From the NCBI GenBank assembly GCA_024274705.1, contig JAJSAL010000173.1, positions 1 through 64,000 of the forward strand: DNA of 64,000 nt, read 5' to 3'. Positions 33,665 through 42,602 of the stretch are shown in pieces. Below the pieces are notes generated by a model, which made no database searches, was not told the DNA's origin, and worked only from the letters and a program-made list of their open reading frames with translations. A program made the translations under genes and the position numbers. Each line of letters starts with the position of its first letter. The stretch's first letter is position 1. Origin of the DNA: Spirochaetota bacterium. GTDB taxonomy: Bacteria > Spirochaetota > Spirochaetia > SPDA01 > JAJSAL01.

Positions 33665-36600
33665 CTACACTACCTCCTCGATCATCTGATACAGTTGTTT
33701 CTTCGTAAATCCGAGCTGTTCTGTTGCCGCGTTGGGACATGCGGTAGCGCAGGCACCGCACCCCTGGCACAGCACTTCGATGATGCGGGCTTTACCGGTT
33801 TCTTCATCCAGTTCCCGGGCATCGAAGGGGCATATCTCAACGCAGAGTCCGCAGCCGCTGCACACCCGTTCTATGCACCGTACCGGGTTCCCGGTGGAGG
33901 TAATCTCCTCTTTTGCCAAAAGGGTTGCGGCCCTTGCAGCAGCCCCTCCGGCTTGAGACATGGATTCCATCAAGTTCTTCGGCGAATGGGCAAGACCGCA
34001 GATGAACATCCCCTCTGTTGCCACATCCAGGGGTTTAAGTTTCGCGTGGGCTTCGAGAAAAAATCCCTCCCTTGTCCGGGGAATTTTCAGGATTTTATGA
34101 AGGTCCGGGTCCTGATGGGGCGAAATGCCTGTTGTTACTACTGCGATATCCGTATGGTATTCCTGATCTTTTCCAAGGATGTGATCGAAAAAGGTGAGGA
34201 CCGGCCGGTTTTCCCCGTCCAGGGTGAGCACCGGTTTGCTGTTCTGTTCATAACGGACAAAGTTGACTCCGGCCTCCCGTGCTTCCTGGTAGTACGATTC
34301 GTAAAAACCGTAGGTCCGGATGTCCCGGTACAGAACGAGGATATCCGTATCAGGATTGTTCTCCTTCGCTTTAAGAACATTTTTCATGGCCTGTTGACAG
34401 CAGATACGGCTGCAGTACTCCTGCCCCTCTTCCCGTGAGCCGACACAGAGGATCATGGCGATCCTGTCGAAAGATTCACCGGCAGCAAGCTTTTCCTCCA
34501 GTTCCTTCTGCTTCAGAACAAGATCTGATTCTCCATAGCTGTATTCCCGGGTATCCGAAAGCTCTGCTCCGGTGGCCACGATAATTACCCCGTGTGCTAT
34601 TTCGATGGTTTCTCCGGATTCCCGGATGGTCAGCTCTGTCTGGTAGTTGCCCACGTATCCATTAAGACCGGTTACAACAGCTCCATTCCTGACCTGTATC
34701 AGAGGGTTTTCACCAATACTCTGCTCAAGGCTGCTTAAAAACCCCTGGATATCATCCCCTGTGAGGATGTATTTCATGTCCCTCGCATTTCCTCCCAGTT
34801 CGTGCTCCCGTTCCACCAGCACTGCTTCGAATCCCTGGTTCGCCAGGCTTAAGGCCGCCCACATGCCGGAGACACCGCCACCTATAACTAAGCCCCGTTT
34901 GTTTACCGGAAATTTCGAACGGTGATAGGGGGAAAGGAAACGGGTTCTGGCGGCACCCATGGTGACCAGCTCTTTCGCCTTTTCCGTGGCTTCTTCCGGG
35001 GTGTGCATATGGACCCAGGAACACTGTTCCCGGATGCCCACGAACTCGAAGAGAAAAGGGTTGAGGCCTGTTTCCGCCAGGGTTTCCTGAAAGAGCGCTT
35101 CGTGGGTCCTGGGCGTGCAGGAGGCTACGATGACCCGGTTGATGTTGTGTTCCAGCACTGTGTCCTTAATCTGCTGCTGGGTATCGGAAGAGCAGGTGTA
35201 GAGGTTTTGCTCAGCGTACACTACATCGGGAAGAGCCCCTGCATAGGCCGCGACCTTTTCTACGTCTACAACGGACCCGATATTGATACCGCAGTGACAG
35301 ATGAAGATCCCGATGCGGGGCTCTTCTTCCAGGATGTCCCGCTCTTCGGTTTCCTTCTTGACTGCCGCCAGTTCACCCCGCGCCTCTTTGAGGAGAGACC
35401 CGGCGTATGACGCCGCAGCTGATGCGGAGGCGACCGTTTCCGGAATGTCCATGGGGGATACGGCTGTCCCGCAGGCGAACACGCCCCGGACGGGCGTCTG
35501 CTCCCGGAAAAACCGGTGGGTACTGAGAAATCCATGGTTCAGTGATGGGAGACCGAAGGCTTCGGTAAACTCTTTTTCCGCCGAAGGCTCCATGGCAGTG
35601 GAGAGTACGATAAGATCGTACACCTCCTCCTGGACGTGTTCCGTTTCGCCTAAATATTTCACCATGAGATCGCCCGACCCGGGCACTTCCTCCACCAGGG
35701 AGAGCCTGGATTTCCGGAAGCTTACACCATACTCATCCCTGGCCCGGGTGTAGTACGCTTCGAAGTCCTTTCCATAGGACCGGATATCCATGTAGTAGAT
35801 GTGGCATTCCAGGCCGGTACAGTGTTCCTTGGCAATCACCGCTTCCTTGATGGCGTACATACAGCAAACGCCGGAGCAGTATTCCTTCCCTTCATGCCGG
35901 ACCTGCCTGGAGCCGACGCACTGGATCCAGGCAATTTTCTTCGGGATCCTTCCGTCGGAAGGGCGCTGAACGTGCCCGCCGAAAGGGCCGGAAGCGGAAA
36001 GGACCCGTTCGAACTCTCCGCTGGTAATAACATTGGGATACCTGGAATACCCGTATTCCAGGAGGGGTGACGGATCGAATTTCTCGTACCCTGTAGCCAG
36101 GATCACCGCGCCGGTATCGATGCTGATAGTCCGGGTTTTCATCAGGTGGTCAACAGCGTCCCGGCCGCACACGTCGGTGCACAGCCCGCATTCGGAACAT
36201 TCCCCGCAGCTTAAACACCGTAAGGCTTCCGCCCTGGCGGTCTCTTCATCGAATCCTTTTTCCAATTCCACAAACGAGGTTACCCTTTCTGAAGGCGGTA
36301 CGACCGGCATGGGATGCCTTGGTGTGGACCGAACTGCGATATCCGGCAGTTCGGTAACCACTTGTGCTTCCGGTTCTGTCCGCTTAAGTTCCTCACCCTG
36401 GAGGTACCGTATCATCGATTCCGCCGCCCTGTGACCTGCGGCAACGGCTTCCACGGCGGAAGCGGGACCGGTTACTCCGTCCCCGCCTGCGAAGATCCAG
36501 GGCACCCCTGTCTGGAGGGTTGCCGGGTCCGCTTCTATCCACCCCCGGGAGGACAGGGTTATACGATCGAATCCATCGAAGGCGGAAGTGTCGAGGCGCT

Positions 36601-38101
36601 GGCCTATTGCGGTGATGATATAATTCGCCTGGAAGATAGTTTCCTGTTCCGGAAAAGTCCGGGATGTGAAGTTCCCATGCTCATCGTAGATCCTTATGTG
36701 ACGGATACACTTAAGACCGGTAACCCGGCCGTCTTCCTGCACTACCTCCACCGGCGCCCAGGAGGGTTCGATGATGATTCCTTCTTCCAGGGATTCCTCT
36801 ATTTCCCATGAGTAGGCAGGCATTTCTTTAACAGTCCGGCGGTACACGATGGTCACCTTCTCCGCACCGCACCGGAGTGCAGACCGGGCAGAGTCGGTTG
36901 CCACGTTTCCCCCGCCGATGACCAGGACGGTTCCGCTTATGCCTGCCGGTTCGCCGGAATTGACGGTGTTAAGGAAATCGATTCCTTTGAGCACTCCTTC
37001 CGCGTCGATACCAGGAATGTCCAGGTCTCTGGGAGTCCCCGTCCCGGTTCCGAGAAAAAGGGTGTCAAACCCTTCCTTCCGGATATCTTCCAGGGTCATA
37101 TCACTCCCCACGTTCACCCCGTACCGGACTTCTATGCCCGGGAAAGAGAGGAGGAGGTCCGTCTCTTTCGCCAGCACCTCTTTATCCAGGCGGAAGCCCG
37201 GGATCCCTGTAAGAAGGGTTCCGCCGGCTTTTTGTTCTCTGTCGAAGATCACCACGGTGCATCCAGCAACGGCCAGATCTTTTGCCGCGGTGAGGCCGGA
37301 AGGACCTGCTCCGATGACCGCCGCCTTTCTCCCGGCGAGCCCCGGAATCTGTTCATCTTTCGAAACAGTGTCTTCGCCTGACCCGTTGCTCCCTGGTGAT
37401 GAGTGCTGGCCCGACAGAGCGCGGTCCGAGATAAACCGCTTCAGGTAGTTTATGGCCACCGGTTCGTCGATATCGCCCCGCTTACAGGCTGATTCACAGG
37501 GATGATGGCATATCCGCCCGCACACCGAGGGAAGGGGATGGCGCTCCAGAATAAGACGGTAAGCCTTTTCATACTCGCCTGTCGAAAGGAGGGCGATGTA
37601 TCCCTGAACATTGACATGGGCAGGGCAGGCGTCCCTGCAAGCCGGGATCCCTTTTTTCCCGATGGAAAACACGTTGGGTATGGCCTGGGGATACCGCCGG
37701 TAGATCGCCTTCCTGGTGGCTAAGCCCTCGTCGTGTTCGCTGGGCAGGGTGACAGGACACGCTTCGGCACAGTCCCCGCAGCCGTTGCATGCCGACGGGT
37801 CTACATAACTCGCTTTGATATTCAACTTAATGTTGAAATCGCCTGCAACACCTTCGAAAGACGCAAGTTCCGCATTGGTGATGAGCCTGATATTTGGGTG
37901 CCTGCCTACGTCCACCAGCTTGGGAGACATGATGCACATGGCGCAGTCATTAGTGGGAAAGGTCTTGTCCAGACCTGCCATGGCGCCGCCGATGCAGGGC
38001 TTCTTTTCGATGAGATACACAAGGTATCCCATTTCCGCGAGATCCAGGGAAGCCTGCATGCCGGCGATTCCAGCACCGAAAACCGCTGCTGATCCAATCA
38101 T
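33665..38101 (-). CDS. Giant HdrA fused to an NfnB/GltD-type NAD(P)H oxidoreductase
   Basis: A 1478-aa protein with a composite layout. Residues 1-~140 are an HdrA FAD domain (FGAGIAGMQASLDL) and ferredoxin (CNGCGDCAEACPV). About 150-600 is a complete GltD/NfnB-type module: an Fe-S domain (CRDACPAHVNVQGYIALL, CGRICHHPCESACKR), FAD motif VIGAGPSGLTAAKDL, and NAD(P)H motif VIGGGNVATDSARSALR. Then come a ferredoxin (CLSCGECSECGLCTDVC) and the rest of HdrA unit 1, and a second full HdrA (N-domain ICHCGINIGSVVDV near 920, FAD motif near 1060, C-terminal CSGCGLCVEICP and CQGCGACATACP). It would let NAD(P)H feed the bifurcating HdrA flavin directly. GGAAAGG precedes ATG 38101. No frameshift is visible across the 4.4 kb. 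Confidence 0.88.
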   Translation of the reverse strand: MIGSAAVFGAGIAGMQASLDLAEMGYLVYLIEKKPCIGGAMAGLDKTFPTNDCAMCIMSPKLVDVGRHPNIRLITNAELASFEGVAGDFNIKLNIKASYVDPSACNGCGDCAEACPVTLPSEHDEGLATRKAIYRRYPQAIPNVFSIGKKGIPACRDACPAHVNVQGYIALLSTGEYEKAYRLILERHPLPSVCGRICHHPCESACKRGDIDEPVAINYLKRFISDRALSGQHSSPGSNGSGEDTVSKDEQIPGLAGRKAAVIGAGPSGLTAAKDLAVAGCTVVIFDREQKAGGTLLTGIPGFRLDKEVLAKETDLLLSFPGIEVRYGVNVGSDMTLEDIRKEGFDTLFLGTGTGTPRDLDIPGIDAEGVLKGIDFLNTVNSGEPAGISGTVLVIGGGNVATDSARSALRCGAEKVTIVYRRTVKEMPAYSWEIEESLEEGIIIEPSWAPVEVVQEDGRVTGLKCIRHIRIYDEHGNFTSRTFPEQETIFQANYIITAIGQRLDTSAFDGFDRITLSSRGWIEADPATLQTGVPWIFAGGDGVTGPASAVEAVAAGHRAAESMIRYLQGEELKRTEPEAQVVTELPDIAVRSTPRHPMPVVPPSERVTSFVELEKGFDEETARAEALRCLSCGECSECGLCTDVCGRDAVDHLMKTRTISIDTGAVILATGYEKFDPSPLLEYGYSRYPNVITSGEFERVLSASGPFGGHVQRPSDGRIPKKIAWIQCVGSRQVRHEGKEYCSGVCCMYAIKEAVIAKEHCTGLECHIYYMDIRSYGKDFEAYYTRARDEYGVSFRKSRLSLVEEVPGSGDLMVKYLGETEHVQEEVYDLIVLSTAMEPSAEKEFTEAFGLPSLNHGFLSTHRFFREQTPVRGVFACGTAVSPMDIPETVASASAAASYAGSLLKEARGELAAVKKETEERDILEEEPRIGIFICHCGINIGSVVDVEKVAAYAGALPDVVYAEQNLYTCSSDTQQQIKDTVLEHNINRVIVASCTPRTHEALFQETLAETGLNPFLFEFVGIREQCSWVHMHTPEEATEKAKELVTMGAARTRFLSPYHRSKFPVNKRGLVIGGGVSGMWAALSLANQGFEAVLVEREHELGGNARDMKYILTGDDIQGFLSSLEQSIGENPLIQVRNGAVVTGLNGYVGNYQTELTIRESGETIEIAHGVIIVATGAELSDTREYSYGESDLVLKQKELEEKLAAGESFDRIAMILCVGSREEGQEYCSRICCQQAMKNVLKAKENNPDTDILVLYRDIRTYGFYESYYQEAREAGVNFVRYEQNSKPVLTLDGENRPVLTFFDHILGKDQEYHTDIAVVTTGISPHQDPDLHKILKIPRTREGFFLEAHAKLKPLDVATEGMFICGLAHSPKNLMESMSQAGGAAARAATLLAKEEITSTGNPVRCIERVCSGCGLCVEICPFDARELDEETGKARIIEVLCQGCGACATACPNAATEQLGFTKKQLYQMIEEVV

Positions 38102-38115
38102 TTTTTTTACCTTTC

Positions 38116-40074
38116 CTATGTCAACGTGTCTATCATGGCGTAATACTGTTCCATGAAAAAATTATTCTGCCTGGCTGCACCTGAAGGGCAGGTGACGATA
38201 CACCCGCCGCACCCGTGGCAGAGCACTTCATTTACCCGGGCTGTTTTCTTTTTTGTATCCAGCTCGATGGCGTCATACACGCACTGGGTAACGCACTGGC
38301 CGCACCCCATGCACATCTCCTCGTCGATGATGGACACCGTGGGTTCCTGCAGGAGTTTATCTTTCGAAAGCAGTTCCACGGTTTTGGATGCCGCGGCACC
38401 TGCCTGGGCCACCGTATCAGGAATATCCTTCGGGGCCTGGGCGCACCCGGCGATAAAGATGCCGGCACTTAACGTTTCTACAGGCTTAAGTTTGGGATGA
38501 GCTTCCGAGAGAAACCCGTTTACATCCTGCTGGATTTTGAGCTTGTGGACCACATCCTTAAGGCCGGTGGAAGGTCTCATTGCCATGGAGAGTACCACCA
38601 TGTCGGCCCTCACCGTTACCTGGTGGCTTGAGAGGGTGTCCATCCCTTTCACCACGATTTTCCCGTCGTCCCGGTACATCCTGGAAACTCTGCCCCGGAT
38701 GTACACAACGTCATCCTCTTCTACTGCCCGCTGGACGAATTCCTCGTAGTTCTTCCCTCCGGACCGGATGTCCATGTAGAAGATGTAAGGCCGTCCGTCA
38801 GGTACCTTGTGCTTGTAGAGCATTGCGTGTTTTGCCGTGTACATACAGCATACCTTCGAGCAGTAGGGGAAGTGATTCTCAGGGTCCCGGGAACCGGCGC
38901 ACTGGATGAACACGATTTCCTTAGGTACGTTGCCGTCGGAAGGGCGAAGCACTTTGCCTGCGGTAGGACCGGAAGCGGAGAGGAGGCGTTCAAAGGAGAG
39001 GGAGTCCAGAACATCCTCGGTATATCCCAGCCGGTACTCTTCCAGGTTCTCCTTTCCGTAGAGGTCGTACCCGGTTGCAACGACAATTGCCCCCACCTTG
39101 ATTTCTTCTATTGTGTGGGTCTGTTCGAAATCCACGGCATTACAGGGGCATACCTTTTTACAGACCTGGCACTTTCCCTCTGTCAGGTATATGCAGTTCT
39201 CCCTGTCGATGATCACCTTGTTGGGGACCGCCTGGGGGAAAGCGGTGTAGATCGCCTTCCGCTCGCTTAAGTTCCGGTTGAACCCGGATTGTACTTTGGA
39301 AGGGCACTTTTCCGTGCACACCCCGCAGCCTGTACAGAGGTCCCAATTTACGTATGCCGCCTTTCGCCGTATTTTCACCGTGAAATTCCCGACAAAACCG
39401 GAAACCTCTTCCAGTTCACTGTAGGTTCGGAGGTGTATGTTTGTATGCTGCCCTGTCTCCACCATCCGGGGAGTGAGGATGCACTGGGCGCAGTCCAGGG
39501 TGGGGAAGGTTTCCGCAAGCTGGGCCATGTGGCCGCCGATGTAAGGGTTCCTGTCCAGGAGGTAAACTTCGAACCCGCAGTTGCTGATATTGAGGGCCGT
39601 CTGCATACCGCTGATTCCCGCCCCGATTACGAGGGCTTTTTTCTCCACAGGGGAGGACGCCTCCACCAGGGAGTGGTTCCTCCTGGCCCTTTCCACGGTG
39701 CTCAGGATAATCTCTATCGCTTTTTCCGTTGCTTTTTCATGGTCATTTTTGTGGACCCAGGAACACTGTTCACGGATATTAGCGATTTCGATTCGGTAGG
39801 GATTCATTCCCGCACCGGAGGCCGCCCTGCGGAAGGTGGCCTCGTGGAGCCTGGGGGAACAGGAGGCGATGACGATGCTGTCCGCCTCTTCCGCTTTACA
39901 GGCTTCCCGGAGGAGATTCTGCCCCGGTTCGGAGCACATGTACTGGTAATCCCGGGCAAAACTGATACCCGGTTCTTTCGATATAACCTCTTTTACTTTT
40001 TCGATATCTACCACGGATGCGATGTTGGTACCGCAGTGGCATACGTATACCCCGACTCTCGACTGCTTCTTCAT
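38116..40074 (-). CDS. hdrA: HdrA, canonical length
   Basis: A 652-aa HdrA. Domains in order: N-domain with VYVCHCGTNIASVVDI, FAD motif LVIGAGISGMQTAL (near 150), CAQCILTPRM, an inserted ferredoxin pair (CTGCGVCTEKCPSK, CQVCKKVCPCNA), FIQCAGSRDP, a thioredoxin-reductase-like segment, and a C-terminal ferredoxin (CMGCGQCVTQC, CHGCGGCIVTCPSG). This is the standard flavin-bifurcating HdrA plan. It overlaps the hdrB stop by 4 bp and precedes the giant fusion by 14 bp. It forms a classical HdrABC core with the two upstream genes. Confidence 0.93.
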   Translation of the reverse strand: MKKQSRVGVYVCHCGTNIASVVDIEKVKEVISKEPGISFARDYQYMCSEPGQNLLREACKAEEADSIVIASCSPRLHEATFRRAASGAGMNPYRIEIANIREQCSWVHKNDHEKATEKAIEIILSTVERARRNHSLVEASSPVEKKALVIGAGISGMQTALNISNCGFEVYLLDRNPYIGGHMAQLAETFPTLDCAQCILTPRMVETGQHTNIHLRTYSELEEVSGFVGNFTVKIRRKAAYVNWDLCTGCGVCTEKCPSKVQSGFNRNLSERKAIYTAFPQAVPNKVIIDRENCIYLTEGKCQVCKKVCPCNAVDFEQTHTIEEIKVGAIVVATGYDLYGKENLEEYRLGYTEDVLDSLSFERLLSASGPTAGKVLRPSDGNVPKEIVFIQCAGSRDPENHFPYCSKVCCMYTAKHAMLYKHKVPDGRPYIFYMDIRSGGKNYEEFVQRAVEEDDVVYIRGRVSRMYRDDGKIVVKGMDTLSSHQVTVRADMVVLSMAMRPSTGLKDVVHKLKIQQDVNGFLSEAHPKLKPVETLSAGIFIAGCAQAPKDIPDTVAQAGAAASKTVELLSKDKLLQEPTVSIIDEEMCMGCGQCVTQCVYDAIELDTKKKTARVNEVLCHGCGGCIVTCPSGAARQNNFFMEQYYAMIDTLT

Positions 40075-40973
40075 GGGCGTGGACCCCTTAAGGAGATGCC
40101 CCGCCTCCCGAGCACAGGAACAGGATCGATGGAATGGAGGGAATAGTCGTTAACATCGTCAAGCCCGGCCAGGATATTCAGGAGTTCCGCGATATACATC
40201 ACCGGAATGGTTTCTGCATCCGGATCGTTTTCCCCTTGCACCAACTGGTAGTAGTCCAGATTGTAGTAGCACAGGGGGCAGGATGTGACGAGGATGTCCG
40301 CCCCGTTCTTCTTTGCGGAACAAGTAATCTCCCGGGTCCTTGCAGTCACGATTTGTTTCTGCGAAACCGTCTGAAAAGAACCGCAGCACTCTGTTTTAAA
40401 CGGGAAATAAACCGGTTCGATACCGAAGAGCGAAAGTGTCTGTTCCATAATATCCGGGTCGTCCGGGCAGGGATCGATGGAAATTTCTTTCGGCCGGAGG
40501 AGCATGCATCCATAGTACGCCGCGGCTTTGAGGTCCGTTTCTACGGGTTGTATTCTCTCCCGTATGGTGTCGAAGCCGATACGCTCTTTCAGGAGGGTGA
40601 GGAACTGGACCACATTCACCTCATCACCCCGGATGGAACGATCTTCCATGTACATGAAATCGTTTAAAACGTCCCGTTTTTCTTTGTCCTTTTTAATAAG
40701 GTCCCGGGCCCTGGCAATAGTGTTGTAGCACATGGAGCAAAGCACCAGGAGGTCCGGTCTTCCTGTTTCGGCTGCCCGGATAAGGTTCCGCACCGGTGCT
40801 AAGTGCTGCATCAAGTTGTCCCGTGCAAGGGAAAAGGTGGTGCCGCAGCAAAACCACTCTTCCAGTTCCACCACCTCCACGCCGAGGAACTCCAGCAGGC
40901 GGAGGGCTGCCGTTTCAAAATTCTTACCTGTGGTTTTTACAGCGCAGCCGGGCATATAGGAAACTGCGTTCAT
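40071..40973 (-). CDS. hdrB: HdrB, heterodisulfide reductase-type CCG protein
   Basis: A 300-aa HdrB with two complete CCG domains: Cys10, FCCGTTFS and CSMC; then YYGCMLLRP, ECCGSFQT and CPLC. These ligate the two non-cubane [4Fe-4S] clusters that reduce a disulfide in methanogens. The organism shows no methanogenesis genes, so the real acceptor is unknown: another disulfide, or simply electron relay. It lies 12 bp after hdrC and overlaps hdrA by 4 bp. Confidence 0.92.
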   Translation of the reverse strand: MNAVSYMPGCAVKTTGKNFETAALRLLEFLGVEVVELEEWFCCGTTFSLARDNLMQHLAPVRNLIRAAETGRPDLLVLCSMCYNTIARARDLIKKDKEKRDVLNDFMYMEDRSIRGDEVNVVQFLTLLKERIGFDTIRERIQPVETDLKAAAYYGCMLLRPKEISIDPCPDDPDIMEQTLSLFGIEPVYFPFKTECCGSFQTVSQKQIVTARTREITCSAKKNGADILVTSCPLCYYNLDYYQLVQGENDPDAETIPVMYIAELLNILAGLDDVNDYSLHSIDPVPVLGRRGISLRGPRP

Positions 40974-40985
40974 ACGTATCCTTCT

Positions 40986-41396
40986 TTATGGAGTCATTTT
41001 TCTGAAATTCGCAATCAATGCTATCTGGGGAAGGTTGTTAAGCTCTTCTTCCGCAATTTCCGACGGATTGGTGATGGATATATTTTCTCTTAAGATGATT
41101 TGTCTTAAGGCTTCCATGATGCGGGCCAGGTCCACTCCTTTCGGACACCGGACCTTGCAGGTTTGGCATGATGCACAGAGCCATATGGCTTCTGTCCGGA
41201 GCACCTGTTCGATTTGCCCTAACTGGAGAAGTCTGATCACCGAATGGGGAGAAATATCCATTGCAGAATAAGAGGGGCATCCGGCACTGCATTTCCCGCA
41301 CTGATAACAGGCGGACACGTTTTCCCCGCTGATTTCCAGGACATACTCTATACGTGGTGCAGTGTACAGCGATCGGGAAAGTTCAATTTCTTTCAT
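40986..41396 (-). CDS. hdrC: HdrC, first gene of the ten-gene Hdr/fumarate reductase operon
   Basis: A 136-aa HdrC with CYQCGKCSAGCPSYS (residues ~31-45) and CASCQTCKVRCPKGVDLARI (~74-93), two [4Fe-4S] ligand sets in the usual HdrC spacing. AGGAG lies eight bases before ATG 41396, and a 46-nt leader separates it from a strong promoter carrying the GntR-type operator. It heads the run hdrCBA through FrdA. Confidence 0.9.
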   Translation of the reverse strand: MKEIELSRSLYTAPRIEYVLEISGENVSACYQCGKCSAGCPSYSAMDISPHSVIRLLQLGQIEQVLRTEAIWLCASCQTCKVRCPKGVDLARIMEALRQIILRENISITNPSEIAEEELNNLPQIALIANFRKMTP

Positions 41397-41447
41397 GGGT
41401 CAACTCCTAACGGCCTGGACAGTTCCTGTGAAAGCTCCGGAGCCTTT

Positions 41448-41476
41448 ATGCTACAATAATTGTATACAATATGCAA
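41448..41476 (-). promoter_or_regulatory. Promoter and operator of the ten-gene Hdr operon
   Basis: On the minus strand TTGCAT, 17 bp, TAGCAT. The 15-bp operator (41461-41475) reads TGTATACAATATGCA on the plus strand; it overlaps the -35 and most of the spacer, so a bound repressor would block polymerase. The same layout recurs at 50531-50559 and 58085-58113. The -35 starts four bases after the upstream permease stop. Confidence 0.72.
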
Positions 41477-41480
41477 TCCC

Positions 41481-42602
41481 TTATTTTTTTCCTGGATACC
41501 AGGTTTTGTAGTTTAGTACTATGAAAGAGATGGTTGAAAAGACTACAGCCATACCTGTGAGTACCAGGATATTGGATGTTACACTTTTCAGTGGAAGATC
41601 GAGAGTGTAATACCTGATTAGATTCAGGGCATACATATTGGGAAGAATATGAGCAATAAAACCCGTCACACTTGTTATTTCAACCTGCACGGTACTCATT
41701 CCTCCGGAGATGAACCAGGAGAGGATGGCACCGAACATCACAGCCATTGCCGAGGCGTAGAAATTCTTTGCAAATAAAGAGACGATTACAGCCAGGGCAA
41801 TGTAATACAGGGATGCCGCGGATAGTACCGGCAGGATTCTATCGAAGAATACGAAAAAGTTTTTCCCTGTGAGCAGCCAGGCCAGGGCAATATTAATAAC
41901 AGCAGTTACTATTGAAAAAAGCCAGCAGGCGCCGATTCTGGCAGCAAAAGAGCTGAACGGAGATTTTGGCGATAATTTGTAGAAAAGTAGTGTATTGTAA
42001 TCTTTCTCTTTAAAAAAAAGGTAGAGATACAGGAACATTCCCCCGATAATAGTGGCAAGAAAAAATGAGCCCGAGGCAATAATCTCCACCCATTGGACCT
42101 GGGCGGGGTGTTTTTCTGTTACGGATATCCTGTATTGCCGGTAGTATTGCGAATAGTAAGATACAATTCCTTCCTGGAGGTAAAGCCTGAGGTTTTTACC
42201 GAAATCTGAATTGAAGTTATTTAAATAGTACTTTATTACCGGATACGTGCCCCGGGCAACATCCTTTGAAAAGCCTCCAGGGATTTCGATTACAGCTGAA
42301 AACTCGCCGGATTTTATCAATTCCAGAATATCAGGCTCATCGCCGGGGATTTCTTTCTTTTTAAAATATGGAACATTCCCCAGGGGGGATACTTGAGAAA
42401 GTATTTCCTCTTCCAGCCTACCGGACATTTGCGATTGGTCGTTATCTATAATTCCAATTGTTATTGAAGTGAAACTTCCAAAAATCAGGCAAAAAATAAT
42501 CAGAATCGCCGTTGGGGCAATAATCCCCGCTGCAATGGGTTTCGGATCCGCTAAAAACAGTAAAGCAGTCTTCTTTATTTCTTTAAGGGCCAGCATTACC
42601 AT
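41481..42602 (-). CDS. ABC-2 type transporter permease (second)
   Basis: A 373-aa ABC-2 membrane subunit. One N-terminal membrane helix (residues ~18-40) is followed by a large external domain (~45-175) and a C-terminal block of about five helices (~180-370) ending in VLNYKTWYPGKK. This is the DrrB/YhgE-like exporter plan. It overlaps the first permease gene by 7 bp and is the third component of an exporter with the ATPase at 43652. Substrate unknown. Confidence 0.82.
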   Translation of the reverse strand: MVMLALKEIKKTALLFLADPKPIAAGIIAPTAILIIFCLIFGSFTSITIGIIDNDQSQMSGRLEEEILSQVSPLGNVPYFKKKEIPGDEPDILELIKSGEFSAVIEIPGGFSKDVARGTYPVIKYYLNNFNSDFGKNLRLYLQEGIVSYYSQYYRQYRISVTEKHPAQVQWVEIIASGSFFLATIIGGMFLYLYLFFKEKDYNTLLFYKLSPKSPFSSFAARIGACWLFSIVTAVINIALAWLLTGKNFFVFFDRILPVLSAASLYYIALAVIVSLFAKNFYASAMAVMFGAILSWFISGGMSTVQVEITSVTGFIAHILPNMYALNLIRYYTLDLPLKSVTSNILVLTGMAVVFSTISFIVLNYKTWYPGKK

